A stretch of DNA of 64,000 nucleotides from Jejuia rubra (GTDB lineage: Bacteria > Bacteroidota > Bacteroidia > Flavobacteriales > Flavobacteriaceae). Shown here in pieces: positions 26,837 to 34,971 of this stretch. The translations under genes were made by a program, and so were the position numbers. Below the pieces are notes generated by a model. The model had not been told where the DNA came from. It did no database searches and saw only the letters and a program-made list of their open reading frames with translations. The DNA is taken from contig NZ_JBHULY010000025.1 in NCBI RefSeq assembly GCF_042684665.1, positions 100,343-164,342 of the forward strand, given 5' to 3'. Every line of letters begins with the position of its first letter. The first letter of the stretch is position 1.

Positions 26837-27460
26837 ATGAAACAGTTAATCATCATTGCAACACTTTTAATTTCAACAGTAACCATTGCGCAAAGCAACT
26901 ATGAAAAAGGTATGAATAAAGCCTTTGAATTGTGGGGCAATGGCAAACCTAGCGAAGCTGTAAACCTCTTTGAACGTATAGCCTCGGCAGAACCCGATAA
27001 TTGGTTGCCATCCTATTGGGCGGCCCAAATCAATATTGTCACCAGTTTTGGAGAAAAGGACAAAGACAAACTCGCCGCGCAATTGAAAAAAGCACAAGAT
27101 TTGTTGAACGATGCAACGGCAATTTCCAAAAACAACCCTGAAATTATGGTAATGCAGGCCATGCTGCACACAGCTTGGATTGCATCGGATGGGGCTACTT
27201 ATGGCATGACATTGTCACCAAAAGTGGTAGAATTATATGCCAAGGCAGAGGCCATAGCTCCGGAAAATCCGAGGGTAGTAGCCTCGAATGCGGAATGGAA
27301 TATTGGAAGTGCCCAATATTTTGGACAGGATACCACGCCGTTTTGCAAGGATTTGGAAAGAGCAAAGGAACTTTTTGCTAATTTTAAACCAGAGTCGCCA
27401 TTTCACCCTAATTGGGGTAAGGACCGTGTTGAAATGCTTTTGAAATCTTGCGAAAAATAA
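26837..27460 (+). CDS. Secreted TPR-like protein
   Basis: 207 residues with a signal peptide (MKQLIIIATLLISTVTIAQ). Mature helical repeats include KAFELWGNGKPSEAVNLFERIASAEPDNWLPSYWAAQINI (a clear TPR) and weaker units around 90-180. Genes of this type often sit between DUF2141 and 2TM/LytS genes in Flavobacteriaceae; its role is unknown. It is 21 bp before the kinase gene. Confidence 0.78.
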   Translation: MKQLIIIATLLISTVTIAQSNYEKGMNKAFELWGNGKPSEAVNLFERIASAEPDNWLPSYWAAQINIVTSFGEKDKDKLAAQLKKAQDLLNDATAISKNNPEIMVMQAMLHTAWIASDGATYGMTLSPKVVELYAKAEAIAPENPRVVASNAEWNIGSAQYFGQDTTPFCKDLERAKELFANFKPESPFHPNWGKDRVEMLLKSCEK

Positions 27461-27481
27461 GATTTAAGTACCGAATACATT

Positions 27482-28828
27482 ATGAAAGCTTCGATTAAAA
27501 AAATCATTATCACCTTTATTATTGGGTGCGTTGTTTATCTCATAGCACAGTTTCTATACGATGGATTTGATTATAAGGATGCCAATGAGTTTTTTATCGA
27601 GTTTTCGTTCTACCAGTTATACGCCTTCGTCTTGGGATACTCCAACATGTATTTCTTTGATTACATGGAGCGTTTCAATTGGAACAAAAATAACCCGCTT
27701 AAGCGAATTATAGCAGGGGTAATTGGATCGACAGTTCTTACACTTGCTGGATTGTTTTTGCTGAGGGCAGGAACGTATGTGTTTTATCTCGGTTACACCT
27801 TTGATGAATTTTTGTCCAACGAAAAGTTTGGTTACTATAAATTTGGAATGTGGATTACCTTGGCTATTGTTGGTGTGTTTCACGTCATTTATTTCTACAA
27901 TAGGTTCCAACAAAATCGCATTAAGGAACAAAAGGTCATTGCCGGTACGGCCAGCGCAAAGTTCGATGCTCTCAAAAATCAGTTGGATCCCCATTTTCTA
28001 TTTAATAGTTTGAATGTGCTGACCAGTTTGATTGAGGAAAACCCAAATCAAGCGCAAAAGTTTACCACCTCGCTTTCTAAAGTGTATCGTTATGTTTTGG
28101 AACAAAAGAATAAGGAATTGGTAACGGTGGACGAGGAATTGCAATTTGCCAGAACCTACATGTCCCTGCTTAAAATGCGATTTGAGGATAGTATTGTGTT
28201 TACCCTACCGGACAGGGCCCAAAATCCTGAAAGTAAGGTGGTGCCATTGTCTTTGCAACTGCTATTGGAAAATGCGGTAAAGCACAATATGGTGATGTCC
28301 AGTAAACCGCTTCATATTAAAATTTATGAAGAAGATGGATTTTTGGTAGTTGAAAACAATTTGCAACCCAAACAAATCGTAAAAAAGAGTAGTGGCGTGG
28401 GCTTAAGCAACATTATGCAACGTTACAGTTTATTAACACAAAGAAAAATCAATATCGACAAAGGAGCAAATCAGTTTGCCGTAGCCATCCCGATGCTCAC
28501 CAAACAAATATCGGTTATGAGACCACAATCATCAAATCAATTGGACGACGGTTATCTACGCGCTAAAAAGCATGTAGAGGAGCTTAAAGGGTTTTATTTC
28601 AGTTTAATATCCTATGTGTTGGTGATTCCTTTCCTCATCTTTATCAATTACAAAACGTACTGGAATTTCCAATGGTTTTGGTTTCCTGTATTTGGTTGGG
28701 GTCTAGGTTTGGCCATTCAGGCTTTTAAGGTTTTTGTAAGTGATAAGGCCATGGGGGGCAATTGGGAGCGTCGCAAAATAGAACAGTTTATGCGAGAGGA
28801 GGAACAGGAAAACGGCAGATGGAATTAA
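27482..28828 (+). CDS. LytS-type sensor histidine kinase fused to a C-terminal 2TM domain
   Basis: 448 residues. The N-terminus has four membrane helices (about 8-26, 38-60, 72-95, 118-140). The kinase core (His_kinase, LytS family) has the phosphoacceptor in LDPHFLFNSLNVLTSLIEENPNQAQ, then the ATPase part with LQLLLENAVKHNM (N box) and GVGLSNIMQRY (G box). After a linker, residues about 355-448 form a 2TM domain (RAKKHVEELKGFYFSLISYVLVIPFLIFINYKTYW ... WERRKIEQFMREEEQEN) nearly identical in plan to the two following genes. It probably signals to the LytTR regulator at 29786. Confidence 0.92.
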   Translation: MKASIKKIIITFIIGCVVYLIAQFLYDGFDYKDANEFFIEFSFYQLYAFVLGYSNMYFFDYMERFNWNKNNPLKRIIAGVIGSTVLTLAGLFLLRAGTYVFYLGYTFDEFLSNEKFGYYKFGMWITLAIVGVFHVIYFYNRFQQNRIKEQKVIAGTASAKFDALKNQLDPHFLFNSLNVLTSLIEENPNQAQKFTTSLSKVYRYVLEQKNKELVTVDEELQFARTYMSLLKMRFEDSIVFTLPDRAQNPESKVVPLSLQLLLENAVKHNMVMSSKPLHIKIYEEDGFLVVENNLQPKQIVKKSSGVGLSNIMQRYSLLTQRKINIDKGANQFAVAIPMLTKQISVMRPQSSNQLDDGYLRAKKHVEELKGFYFSLISYVLVIPFLIFINYKTYWNFQWFWFPVFGWGLGLAIQAFKVFVSDKAMGGNWERRKIEQFMREEEQENGRWN

Positions 28829-28838
28829 ATGTATTATT

Positions 28839-29144
28839 ATGAAAAAATTATCAATCGAAAAACAGAATGACAGATTTACACGAGCAAGACTTCGTGTTAA
28901 AGAGCTAAAAGGTTTCTACTGCAATATTTTTGCATATTGCCTTGTGATTCCCTTCCTGGCTTTTATCAATTATAAAACCTTTTGGGAAATTAAATGGTTC
29001 TTGTTTTCGGCTATAGGATGGGGTATCGGAATTGCATTTCACGCTTACCGTGTATATGCCCGAAACCCAATCTTTGGTCATAAATGGGAACAACGAAAAA
29101 TAGAACAATTTATACGTGAAGAACGAGAGAATGGATGGAATTAA
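28839..29144 (+). CDS. 2TM domain protein
   Basis: 101 residues, essentially only a 2TM domain: RARLRVKELKGFY, helix 1 (IFAYCLVIPFLAFINYKTFW), helix 2 (WFLFSAIGWGIGIAFHAYRVY) and WEQRKIEQFIREER. It closely resembles the C-terminal part of the preceding kinase, which suggests duplication. It lies 10 bp after the kinase stop and its last codons are close to or overlap the next start. The role of 2TM proteins is not established; pairing with LytS kinases points to a signalling function. Confidence 0.88.
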   Translation: MKKLSIEKQNDRFTRARLRVKELKGFYCNIFAYCLVIPFLAFINYKTFWEIKWFLFSAIGWGIGIAFHAYRVYARNPIFGHKWEQRKIEQFIREERENGWN

Positions 29145-29155
29145 ATTTAACAACA

Positions 29156-29494
29156 ATGGAAAATTACGACATAAAGCCATATGGCGAAAAGAATTATAGT
29201 AATGAAGAGGCCTACCTAAGGGCAGAAAAGCGCTTAAAGGAATTGAAGGGGTTTTACTGGCACGCCTTCTGGTACGTGGCGGTTAACATCTTCATCGTTG
29301 GAATGATAATTTATAACGGAGGTAGTTTTTTCCATTTTGGCACATGGGCCACCCCTGTGTTTTGGGGCATCGGCCTGGGATTTCACGCCATTGGTGTATT
29401 TGGTAGGCGTTTCGCATTTGGCAAAAAATGGGAAGAACGAAAAATCCGTGAGTTTATGGAAAAGGAAGAGCAGGATAGACGTCAATTTGAGTGA
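29156..29494 (+). CDS. 2TM domain protein
   Basis: 112 residues from the ATG at 29156 (MENYDIK, the usual start of such proteins); an in-frame ATG at 29135 would overlap the preceding gene by 10 bp and is possible. 2TM domain: RAEKRLKELKGFYWHAFWYVAVNIFIVGMIIY, a helix ending GIGLGFHAIGVFGRRF, then KKWEERKIREFMEKEEQ. Third 2TM unit in a row, more diverged than the other two. After its stop, one reading frame (29489-29564) encodes a short stretch like another 2TM tail (see findings). Confidence 0.87.
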   Translation: MENYDIKPYGEKNYSNEEAYLRAEKRLKELKGFYWHAFWYVAVNIFIVGMIIYNGGSFFHFGTWATPVFWGIGLGFHAIGVFGRRFAFGKKWEERKIREFMEKEEQDRRQFE

Positions 29495-29570
29495 AAAATG
29501 GGAAACCGAAAAAGCAAAGGAATTTTTGAAAGAAGTTAAAAACTCAGCCACTTTGTGGAAGTAATTCTAT

Positions 29571-29720
29571 TTGGGCGTTACCCACTCCCGATAGCTATCG
29601 GGAGGGTCGGGCTTTCTCCCCACCTAACCTCCCCAAAGGGGAGAGACTGACATGCGCCATGTAATTGCGTTTCGGTTACCTCCCCTTTGGGGAGGCTAGG
29701 AGGGGATCCCTAACGCAGCG
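29571..29720 (+). repeat. GGGCGTTA/CCCTAACGC element, copy C
   Basis: Starts TTGGGCGTTACCC, then a CCCGATAGCTATCGGG hairpin, GGGTCGGGCTTTC at 29603-29615, and ends GATCCCTAACGC (29706-29716). Nested inside are two simple CCTCCCC hairpins (29627-29645 inverted and 29689-29706). It lies between the last 2TM gene and the LytTR gene. A GTTAAACAAAA follows at 29727. Confidence 0.75.
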
Positions 29721-29785
29721 CAGAACGTTAAACAAAATATCGATATATAAATTAGAAGTCTAAGAAACAATCAAGAGTTTTAAAA

Positions 29786-30541
29786 ATGAACGTAATAATT
29801 ATTGAGGACGAAAAACCATCAGCCAGGCGATTACAACGGATGCTCCAGAGTTTAGATTTAAATGCAGAAGTGCTGTTGCATTCCGTCGAGGAATCGATCA
29901 AATGGTTTAAAAACAGCACCCATCCCGATTTAATCTTTTTGGATATTCAGCTAAGCGACGGCTTGTCGTTTGAAATTTTTGAAGCTATAGATATTAAATC
30001 TGCCGTTATTTTTACCACGGCATACGACGAATATGCGCTGCAGGCTTTTAAATTAAACAGCATTGACTATTTGTTAAAGCCCATCGATGAAGATGAATTA
30101 ACAACTGCCGTAAAAAAATACCAAGAACGTCTGCCTAAAAAACAGGCCGTTACTTTGGACTTCAACGATATCAAAAAATTGTTGGTCAACCCAATTGACC
30201 GAGAATACAAAAAGCGCTTTTCCGTTAAGGTAGGGCAACATCTAAAGTTGATAAACATTGACGAAATCGAATGCTTTTACAGCGAAAACAAAGGAACTTA
30301 TTTACATACTGTGGATGGCAGAAATTATTTGATGGACACCACTTTGGAACACCTTCAGGATGAATTGGAACCGCAAACGTTTTTCCGGATCAATCGTAAA
30401 TTTTTTGTAAATATCAATGCCATCAAGGATATGGTAAGTTATACCAATTCGCGCTTGCAAATAAAGTTAAACTCCTATAACGAACAGCAGGTTATCGTCG
30501 CCAGAGAGCGGGTTAAGGACTTCAGGGCTTGGTTGGAGTAA
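29786..30541 (+). CDS. LytTR-family response regulator
   Basis: 251 residues. Receiver domain with MNVIIIEDEKPSARR (acidic pocket), phosphoacceptor Asp in LIFLDIQLSDGLSFE, FTTAYDEYALQAFKLNSIDYLLKP (switch Thr and Lys). C-terminal LytTR DNA-binding domain from about 145: KRFSVKVGQHLKLINIDEIECFYSENKGTYLHT ... FFRINRKFFVNINAIKDM. Almost certainly the partner of the LytS-type kinase at 27482, although copy C of the repeat separates the genes by 291 bp. Confidence 0.95.
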   Translation: MNVIIIEDEKPSARRLQRMLQSLDLNAEVLLHSVEESIKWFKNSTHPDLIFLDIQLSDGLSFEIFEAIDIKSAVIFTTAYDEYALQAFKLNSIDYLLKPIDEDELTTAVKKYQERLPKKQAVTLDFNDIKKLLVNPIDREYKKRFSVKVGQHLKLINIDEIECFYSENKGTYLHTVDGRNYLMDTTLEHLQDELEPQTFFRINRKFFVNINAIKDMVSYTNSRLQIKLNSYNEQQVIVARERVKDFRAWLE

Positions 30542-30590
30542 AAATCCTTAATATCGGATATATTTATTTTTAGGTTTAAACGATATTTTG

Positions 30591-30598
30591 TAACTTTG
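30591..30598 (+). promoter_or_regulatory. -7 element immediately before the Fic gene (possible leaderless GTG start)
   Basis: TAACTTTG ends 4 nt before the GTG at 30603, the same spacing as before the MATE gene. With the +5 rule derived from the Fnr promoters, transcription would begin on the G of the start codon. Confidence 0.5.
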
Positions 30599-30602
30599 GG
30601 GT

Positions 30603-31556
30603 GTGTGGGAGGTTGATACAACATATCGGGAAGAGCTGGGTACTACTTTTGAGCGTTTATTTGATAAAACAAGCACTTTAGTAGAGGCAAGGCCTTTGCC
30701 CAATATTGCCCTTCAAAAAATTAAGGAAGCTCTGTCTATCGAATGGACTTATAATTCCAACAGTATAGAGGGCAACACTTTAAGTTTGCGGGAAACGCAA
30801 ATGGTGCTTCAAGAAGGCGTAACGATAAAGGGTAAATCCCTAAGGGAGCATTTCGAGGCTAAAAACCATGAAACGGCCATTGAGTATTTATACACTCTGG
30901 TGGATAAAAATCAGATGTTTTCTGCTAAGGACATTTTGTCTTTGCATGGCTTAGTACTTCGTTCTATTGAAGATGATTTTGCCGGTAGGCTGAGAAATGC
31001 TGGGGTGCGTATTTCGGGTGCTAATTTTGTGCCTCCAAATGCTAGAAAGGTTTCCGGGTTGTTGGACGACTTGGTTCAATTTGTCGTTGATAATCCTTTG
31101 GGGTTGAATGTAATTGAATTGGCTACAGTGTTTCATCATAAATTCGTTTGGATTCATCCGTTTTTTGATGGAAATGGGCGTACGGTGCGTTTGGCCATGA
31201 ACCTTATTTTGATGAAAGCGGGTTTTCCTCCGGCTATTATCTTAAAAAATGATCGAAAAAAATACTACGATGCCTTAAACCAGGCCAATAACGGCAATTA
31301 TTCCAAGTTGATGTTGTTAATGTGCCAGTCGCTTGAGCGTACTTTAAATATTTACATCAGTGCTTTGCCCGACAGTACCGATGAGTATCAAATCATTTCA
31401 GATATTGTGAAGGAGCCCGATGTGCACTACGGTCAAGAATATATAAGTTTATTGGCTCGACAGGGGAAAATTGATGCCCACAAAGAAGGCAGAAACTGGT
31501 ACACCACAAAAGAGGCTATAAAAAATTATATTGAGGACCGGAAAAGGCAACGGTAG
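30603..31556 (+). CDS. Fic family protein (probable AMP transferase, class II auto-inhibited)
   Basis: 317 residues from a GTG start; the next in-frame Met would cut into the inhibitory helix, so the GTG is the only good start. The N-terminal inhibitory motif SNSIEGN (about 50-56) has the Glu that blocks ATP binding. The Fic core is complete: HPFFDGNGRTVRLAMN (catalytic His, Gly-Asn-Gly-Arg). The C-terminal 70 residues form a helical winged-helix-like part (DIVKEPDVHYGQEYISLLARQGKIDAHKEGRNWYTT). The target is unknown. No antitoxin gene is adjacent; inhibition is built in. Confidence 0.92.
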   Translation: MWEVDTTYREELGTTFERLFDKTSTLVEARPLPNIALQKIKEALSIEWTYNSNSIEGNTLSLRETQMVLQEGVTIKGKSLREHFEAKNHETAIEYLYTLVDKNQMFSAKDILSLHGLVLRSIEDDFAGRLRNAGVRISGANFVPPNARKVSGLLDDLVQFVVDNPLGLNVIELATVFHHKFVWIHPFFDGNGRTVRLAMNLILMKAGFPPAIILKNDRKKYYDALNQANNGNYSKLMLLMCQSLERTLNIYISALPDSTDEYQIISDIVKEPDVHYGQEYISLLARQGKIDAHKEGRNWYTTKEAIKNYIEDRKRQR

Positions 31557-31573
31557 CTAGCTTGCTGTTTTTT

Positions 31574-31957
31574 TTATCCAAAAAAAGCTTTTATGGGTTC
31601 AAAATAGTGGTCTTTCCAACCTTTTTTATAGTGTTCCCCACTTTCAGGGAGGTTTGTGTGAATCAATATCAATTCAGTTTGCCCGTCTTTTATTTCTTTC
31701 AACAGAATTTCTATCTGGGAGTCTTTTTCATAGTCACCAAATTGTGTGGTCCTCCAGGACTGCACAATGCGATGAAAAGGCTCCAACTCCAAATTTTTCC
31801 CCCAGATGTAACCGTCCCATGCGGTAAAACGTTCCCCAATATTTTCTGAGCACTCGGCCAATCCACCTGTCATTTTGGAATGTTTTTCACTGTTCAACCA
31901 ACTGAGATATAGCTCTTTTGCTGTGGTGTTAAATGTTGATTTTAGGGTGAATTTCAT
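31574..31957 (-). CDS. SRPBCC/AHSA1-like START-fold protein
   Basis: 127 residues: MKFTLKSTFNTTAKELYLSWLNSEKHSKMTGG, WDGYIWGKNLELEPFHRIVQSWRTTQF and HTNLPESGEHYKKGWKDHYFEPIKAFF follow the AHSA1-type activator/SRPBCC pattern (helix-grip fold binding hydrophobic ligands). Specific ligand unknown. Convergent with the Fic gene (17 bp between stops) and 44 bp after the hydrolase stop on the same strand. Confidence 0.85.
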   Translation of the reverse strand: MKFTLKSTFNTTAKELYLSWLNSEKHSKMTGGLAECSENIGERFTAWDGYIWGKNLELEPFHRIVQSWRTTQFGDYEKDSQIEILLKEIKDGQTELILIHTNLPESGEHYKKGWKDHYFEPIKAFFG

Positions 31958-32001
31958 GTGGTTTGGTTTTTAACTCAGTTCTTTGTCAAATGCATATATT
32001 T

Positions 32002-32832
32002 TTAATTTTTTTTCTTCCACTTACCAGATAGAAATTCCATTGATACCCTTTTAAATTCCTTTTGAAAATGGGTATTCAGATGTGGTGTATGTCCGCCGTT
32101 AGGAACAATCCAAAGCCAACTGTTAGGGATGCCTTTATGCATTTCTATACCAAGTCGCAAAGGAACATAAGGGTCGTTATCTCCCAATACCACTAACCAA
32201 TTGGCTTTTATGGTATTCAACTTATCCGGAGTAAAGCAGGGATTGTTGTCTGTAACATTTCTATACTCCCAAAAGGCCTTTGCTAAATATTCCTGTTTTT
32301 CAGGGCCATGGATTTCTGAAGCACTCAAAAAACTTTTATAGCCTCCAGCACTTGCTATAATTTCTCGAGTCTCTACACTATAGTAAATATGTCCTCCAAT
32401 TGTGATAACAGAATTAAATCTATCAGGTTGCATTACATTCAGATAATGCAGTGTCGTGCCACCACCACTTGCACCGATGGCATTAACATTGTTTAATTTT
32501 AAAAAGTCTAATAAGGCTATAATAATCTTTGCATATGCCTTGTCATTAAAATTTAAATCGTCTTTTTTATAAATGTCAGATCGACCATGTCCCATCATAT
32601 CCACGGCAATTGTTCTAAATTGCTTTGAATAAACTTCCACATAAGGTCTCCAGTTATCGGCGGTACCAAAGAACTTATGCAACAATAAAAGTGGTTCTCC
32701 TTCACCGGTGTCTTCATAATAAATTTTGGTTCCTTGATAATTAAAGTATTTTCCGTTGGGACTGATTTTTATTTGTCCGCTTGAGGTGAGACAAGAAATA
32801 AACACCAAAACTAAAATTGTAAATCGTTTCAT
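32002..32832 (-). CDS. Exported alpha/beta hydrolase
   Basis: 276 residues with a signal peptide (MKRFTILVLVFISCLTSSGQ), so periplasmic or a lipoprotein if the Cys is used. Alpha/beta hydrolase core: LLLLHKFFGTADNW (oxyanion region; Lys replaces the usual Gly after His), nucleophile elbow IGASGGG (Ser), acid in VVLGDNDPYVP, and catalytic His in PNGGHTPH. Substrate unknown; epoxide hydrolases and esterases share this layout. Confidence 0.85.
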   Translation of the reverse strand: MKRFTILVLVFISCLTSSGQIKISPNGKYFNYQGTKIYYEDTGEGEPLLLLHKFFGTADNWRPYVEVYSKQFRTIAVDMMGHGRSDIYKKDDLNFNDKAYAKIIIALLDFLKLNNVNAIGASGGGTTLHYLNVMQPDRFNSVITIGGHIYYSVETREIIASAGGYKSFLSASEIHGPEKQEYLAKAFWEYRNVTDNNPCFTPDKLNTIKANWLVVLGDNDPYVPLRLGIEMHKGIPNSWLWIVPNGGHTPHLNTHFQKEFKRVSMEFLSGKWKKKN

Positions 32833-32968
32833 GATTTCATTTTTTGAAGTTAATGCAACTTTGACTCTAACTAGGGTCTAAGCCCTGGTAGTATTAATAT
32901 CGTCAGTGGGTATTGCTTTCAACCCTTAGCTAAGATAAAAGAATATGAGTACAAAATCAATATGAAAA

Positions 32969-34141
32969 CTAATCCTTCACGCGGTTTTCGTCAAAAGCAG
33001 AGGGTAACAGTTTCGGGATAAATTTCACTACCAAAGGCAATAACAAAGCGCCACCGGGCAACATAAAAATAGCCAAACTTGGGATGGATTTAAAAATATC
33101 CAACAGTTGCTCTTGGACTTTTTTTTGTTCGTCTTCGGTTAAATCCCGCAGTGTGGATTGCGTCAAAAGTACCATCAACTCCTTGCTGTCCTTTAGTTCT
33201 TGGTACAGCCTTTTGCTGTTTCTAGTAATCAATTTTTTTACCATTTTACTGGAGTTGTTGTAAAAGCTCTGTACCACATTTTTGGAGCTCAACAAGGCAA
33301 TGTTGTCCTTGTGAATGGTGTAAAATTGGTTGACGGATTTGATGGACTGATGAATTCTGGAAATGCTAAGTTTTAAGTCCATCCCCAGCTTTTCAAGGAA
33401 ATGTTGCTCATCAATATCGATCGTTTGGTCGCTCCACGTGGCCATGCATGCCAAATCCAAAATATAGTAGCGTTCGTGCATCGACTTTAAATAGGAAACC
33501 GACTTTTTGTAATCTAAACTTTGGTTCTCAGTAAATCGTAAAGAGGATTGGAACAGCTTAATCAAACTTAAATCGTAGTCGCTTTTTTCTTCTTTGGAAT
33601 TCAAAACATCCAACGAAATTGTAATGATGGCACCCTCTAGTTTCTTTATGTAATCCAAGGAAAACGTACCCTGCTCCAAGTAACGTTGATAGGCCAAAAC
33701 ATCAATATAAAGCAGAGCGTTAATTATGAAATAGTTGAAGTTTTTGGTCAGTACATTGGCGTCTATTTGAATGCGCTTGTGAATGATTTTTTCAAGCTGT
33801 TCCGGCGACTTTTTTCCTCCGAGCAATTCATTAAAAAAGGAGGTTTTAGTTTCGTTGATTTCAGAATAAAAATTGATGACACTCTCTACAAAAGGCGTAC
33901 CACTTTTGGAATTACTATGCTTGTAGTAAAAAGCCAAACACAGGTTGATTTTACAGATTTCCTCCTCGGTCAGGTCCTTTTTTTGAACCACTTGCGCCAC
34001 CACGTCTTGGTTGCTTCCATAAATGAAACCACAGGTTCTTAAAGCGTCATAAAACGTTTCAATATCGAATCCCAAAAAAAGGTCGTTCAACACAATTTCG
34101 CTCTCCAGTTTTTTTATCCAACCTGCTGATGATGGGTTCAT
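32969..34141 (-). CDS. LETM1-like (LETM1-related) protein
   Basis: 390 residues, mostly alpha-helical. The C-terminal region carries the LETM1 ribosome-binding-like signature: the run IPSLAIFMLPGGALLLPLVVKFIPKLLPSAF just before the end (about 352-383), with a long amphipathic lead-in (RDLTEDEQKKVQEQLLDIF). LETM1 in mitochondria handles cation balance; bacterial homologues in Flavobacteriaceae have been labelled LETM1-related biofilm-associated proteins, and I infer no more than that. Monocistronic, with a -7 element (34160-34167) upstream. No ion-transport gene is adjacent. Confidence 0.75.
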   Translation of the reverse strand: MNPSSAGWIKKLESEIVLNDLFLGFDIETFYDALRTCGFIYGSNQDVVAQVVQKKDLTEEEICKINLCLAFYYKHSNSKSGTPFVESVINFYSEINETKTSFFNELLGGKKSPEQLEKIIHKRIQIDANVLTKNFNYFIINALLYIDVLAYQRYLEQGTFSLDYIKKLEGAIITISLDVLNSKEEKSDYDLSLIKLFQSSLRFTENQSLDYKKSVSYLKSMHERYYILDLACMATWSDQTIDIDEQHFLEKLGMDLKLSISRIHQSIKSVNQFYTIHKDNIALLSSKNVVQSFYNNSSKMVKKLITRNSKRLYQELKDSKELMVLLTQSTLRDLTEDEQKKVQEQLLDIFKSIPSLAIFMLPGGALLLPLVVKFIPKLLPSAFDENRVKD

Positions 34142-34159
34142 ACTTCCAAATTAATACTT

Positions 34160-34167
34160 CAAAATTA
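34160..34167 (-). promoter_or_regulatory. -7 element of the LETM1-like gene
   Basis: Minus-strand TAATTTTG (TAnnTTTG), 18 bp before the start codon at 34141; +5 spacing gives a leader of about 14 nt. Confidence 0.45.
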
Positions 34168-34289
34168 AACTTTTTGAAGCGAATCCCGAATATTTTTTCA
34201 TTAACAAAATTTTAACAAAACCGCTCATTTTATTTTTCCGTAGGTATGGGTGAGAGTCTCAAAATAAATATTTAAAAATCACAAAAATC

Positions 34290-34940
34290 ATGAAAAATTT
34301 AAAAACAATTTTAGGAGCAGGGGTTTTGGCAGTGGCCAGTTTCTTTGCTATTGCGGCCGATCATATCGATGCTCCGGCGGTACAAAGTGGGTCTAGCGAT
34401 ATCACCGATTTTTATGCCTTTCAAGGCGAAAACACAGATAACTTGGTATTTGTTGCCAACGTTCAGGGCTTGATAAGTCCGGCAAATACTGCTGACGCGA
34501 CCTTCGATGAGGGTGTCCTGGTGGAGTTTAATATCGACACTTCAGGCGATAACGTGGAGGATTTGGTAATCCAAGCCATACCGAGGGATGGCAAAATGTA
34601 CTTTTTTGGGCCTGTAGCACCCTCACAAACTGGTTTAAATAGTACCATACAAACGACGGCCACGGCGGGCGGCGTTGTAGATATTACAGCCTATGGTTCA
34701 AATGCAATTGTTGGCATCAATGGCGATATGCGCTTTTTTGCGGGTCCGCGAGACGATCCTTTCTTTATGGATTTTGCTCAGTATTCTGAAATTATTGCGG
34801 GAAATGCCACAGGATTTAACAATCCTGGCTCTGACACCTTTGCCGGAACTAACGTCATGTCCATCGTGGTTGAGGTGCCCAAATCTATGATTGGCGGTTC
34901 CGGAACCATAAATACATGGGTTGAAACCAAAACAAAATAA
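34290..34940 (+). CDS. DUF4331 family protein, N-terminal half type
   Basis: 216 residues with an export signal (MKNLKTILGAGVLAVASFFAIA). Immediately after it, ADHIDAPAVQSGSSDITDFYAFQGEN is the N-terminal signature of DUF4331 (a Ca-binding-like, beta-propeller-type family). The usual C-terminal part (QMGRPAVNTVF...) is missing here but present in the next gene, 31 bp downstream. This gene and the next therefore appear to be one DUF4331 protein split in two. Function unknown. Confidence 0.85.
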   Translation: MKNLKTILGAGVLAVASFFAIAADHIDAPAVQSGSSDITDFYAFQGENTDNLVFVANVQGLISPANTADATFDEGVLVEFNIDTSGDNVEDLVIQAIPRDGKMYFFGPVAPSQTGLNSTIQTTATAGGVVDITAYGSNAIVGINGDMRFFAGPRDDPFFMDFAQYSEIIAGNATGFNNPGSDTFAGTNVMSIVVEVPKSMIGGSGTINTWVETKTK

Positions 34941-34971
34941 TAACTGATTACTTCATTTTAAGATATACATT

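Noticed and set aside
31562..31849. 95-codon plus-strand frame after the Fic gene
   Set aside because: Antisense to the SRPBCC gene, which has clear family motifs.
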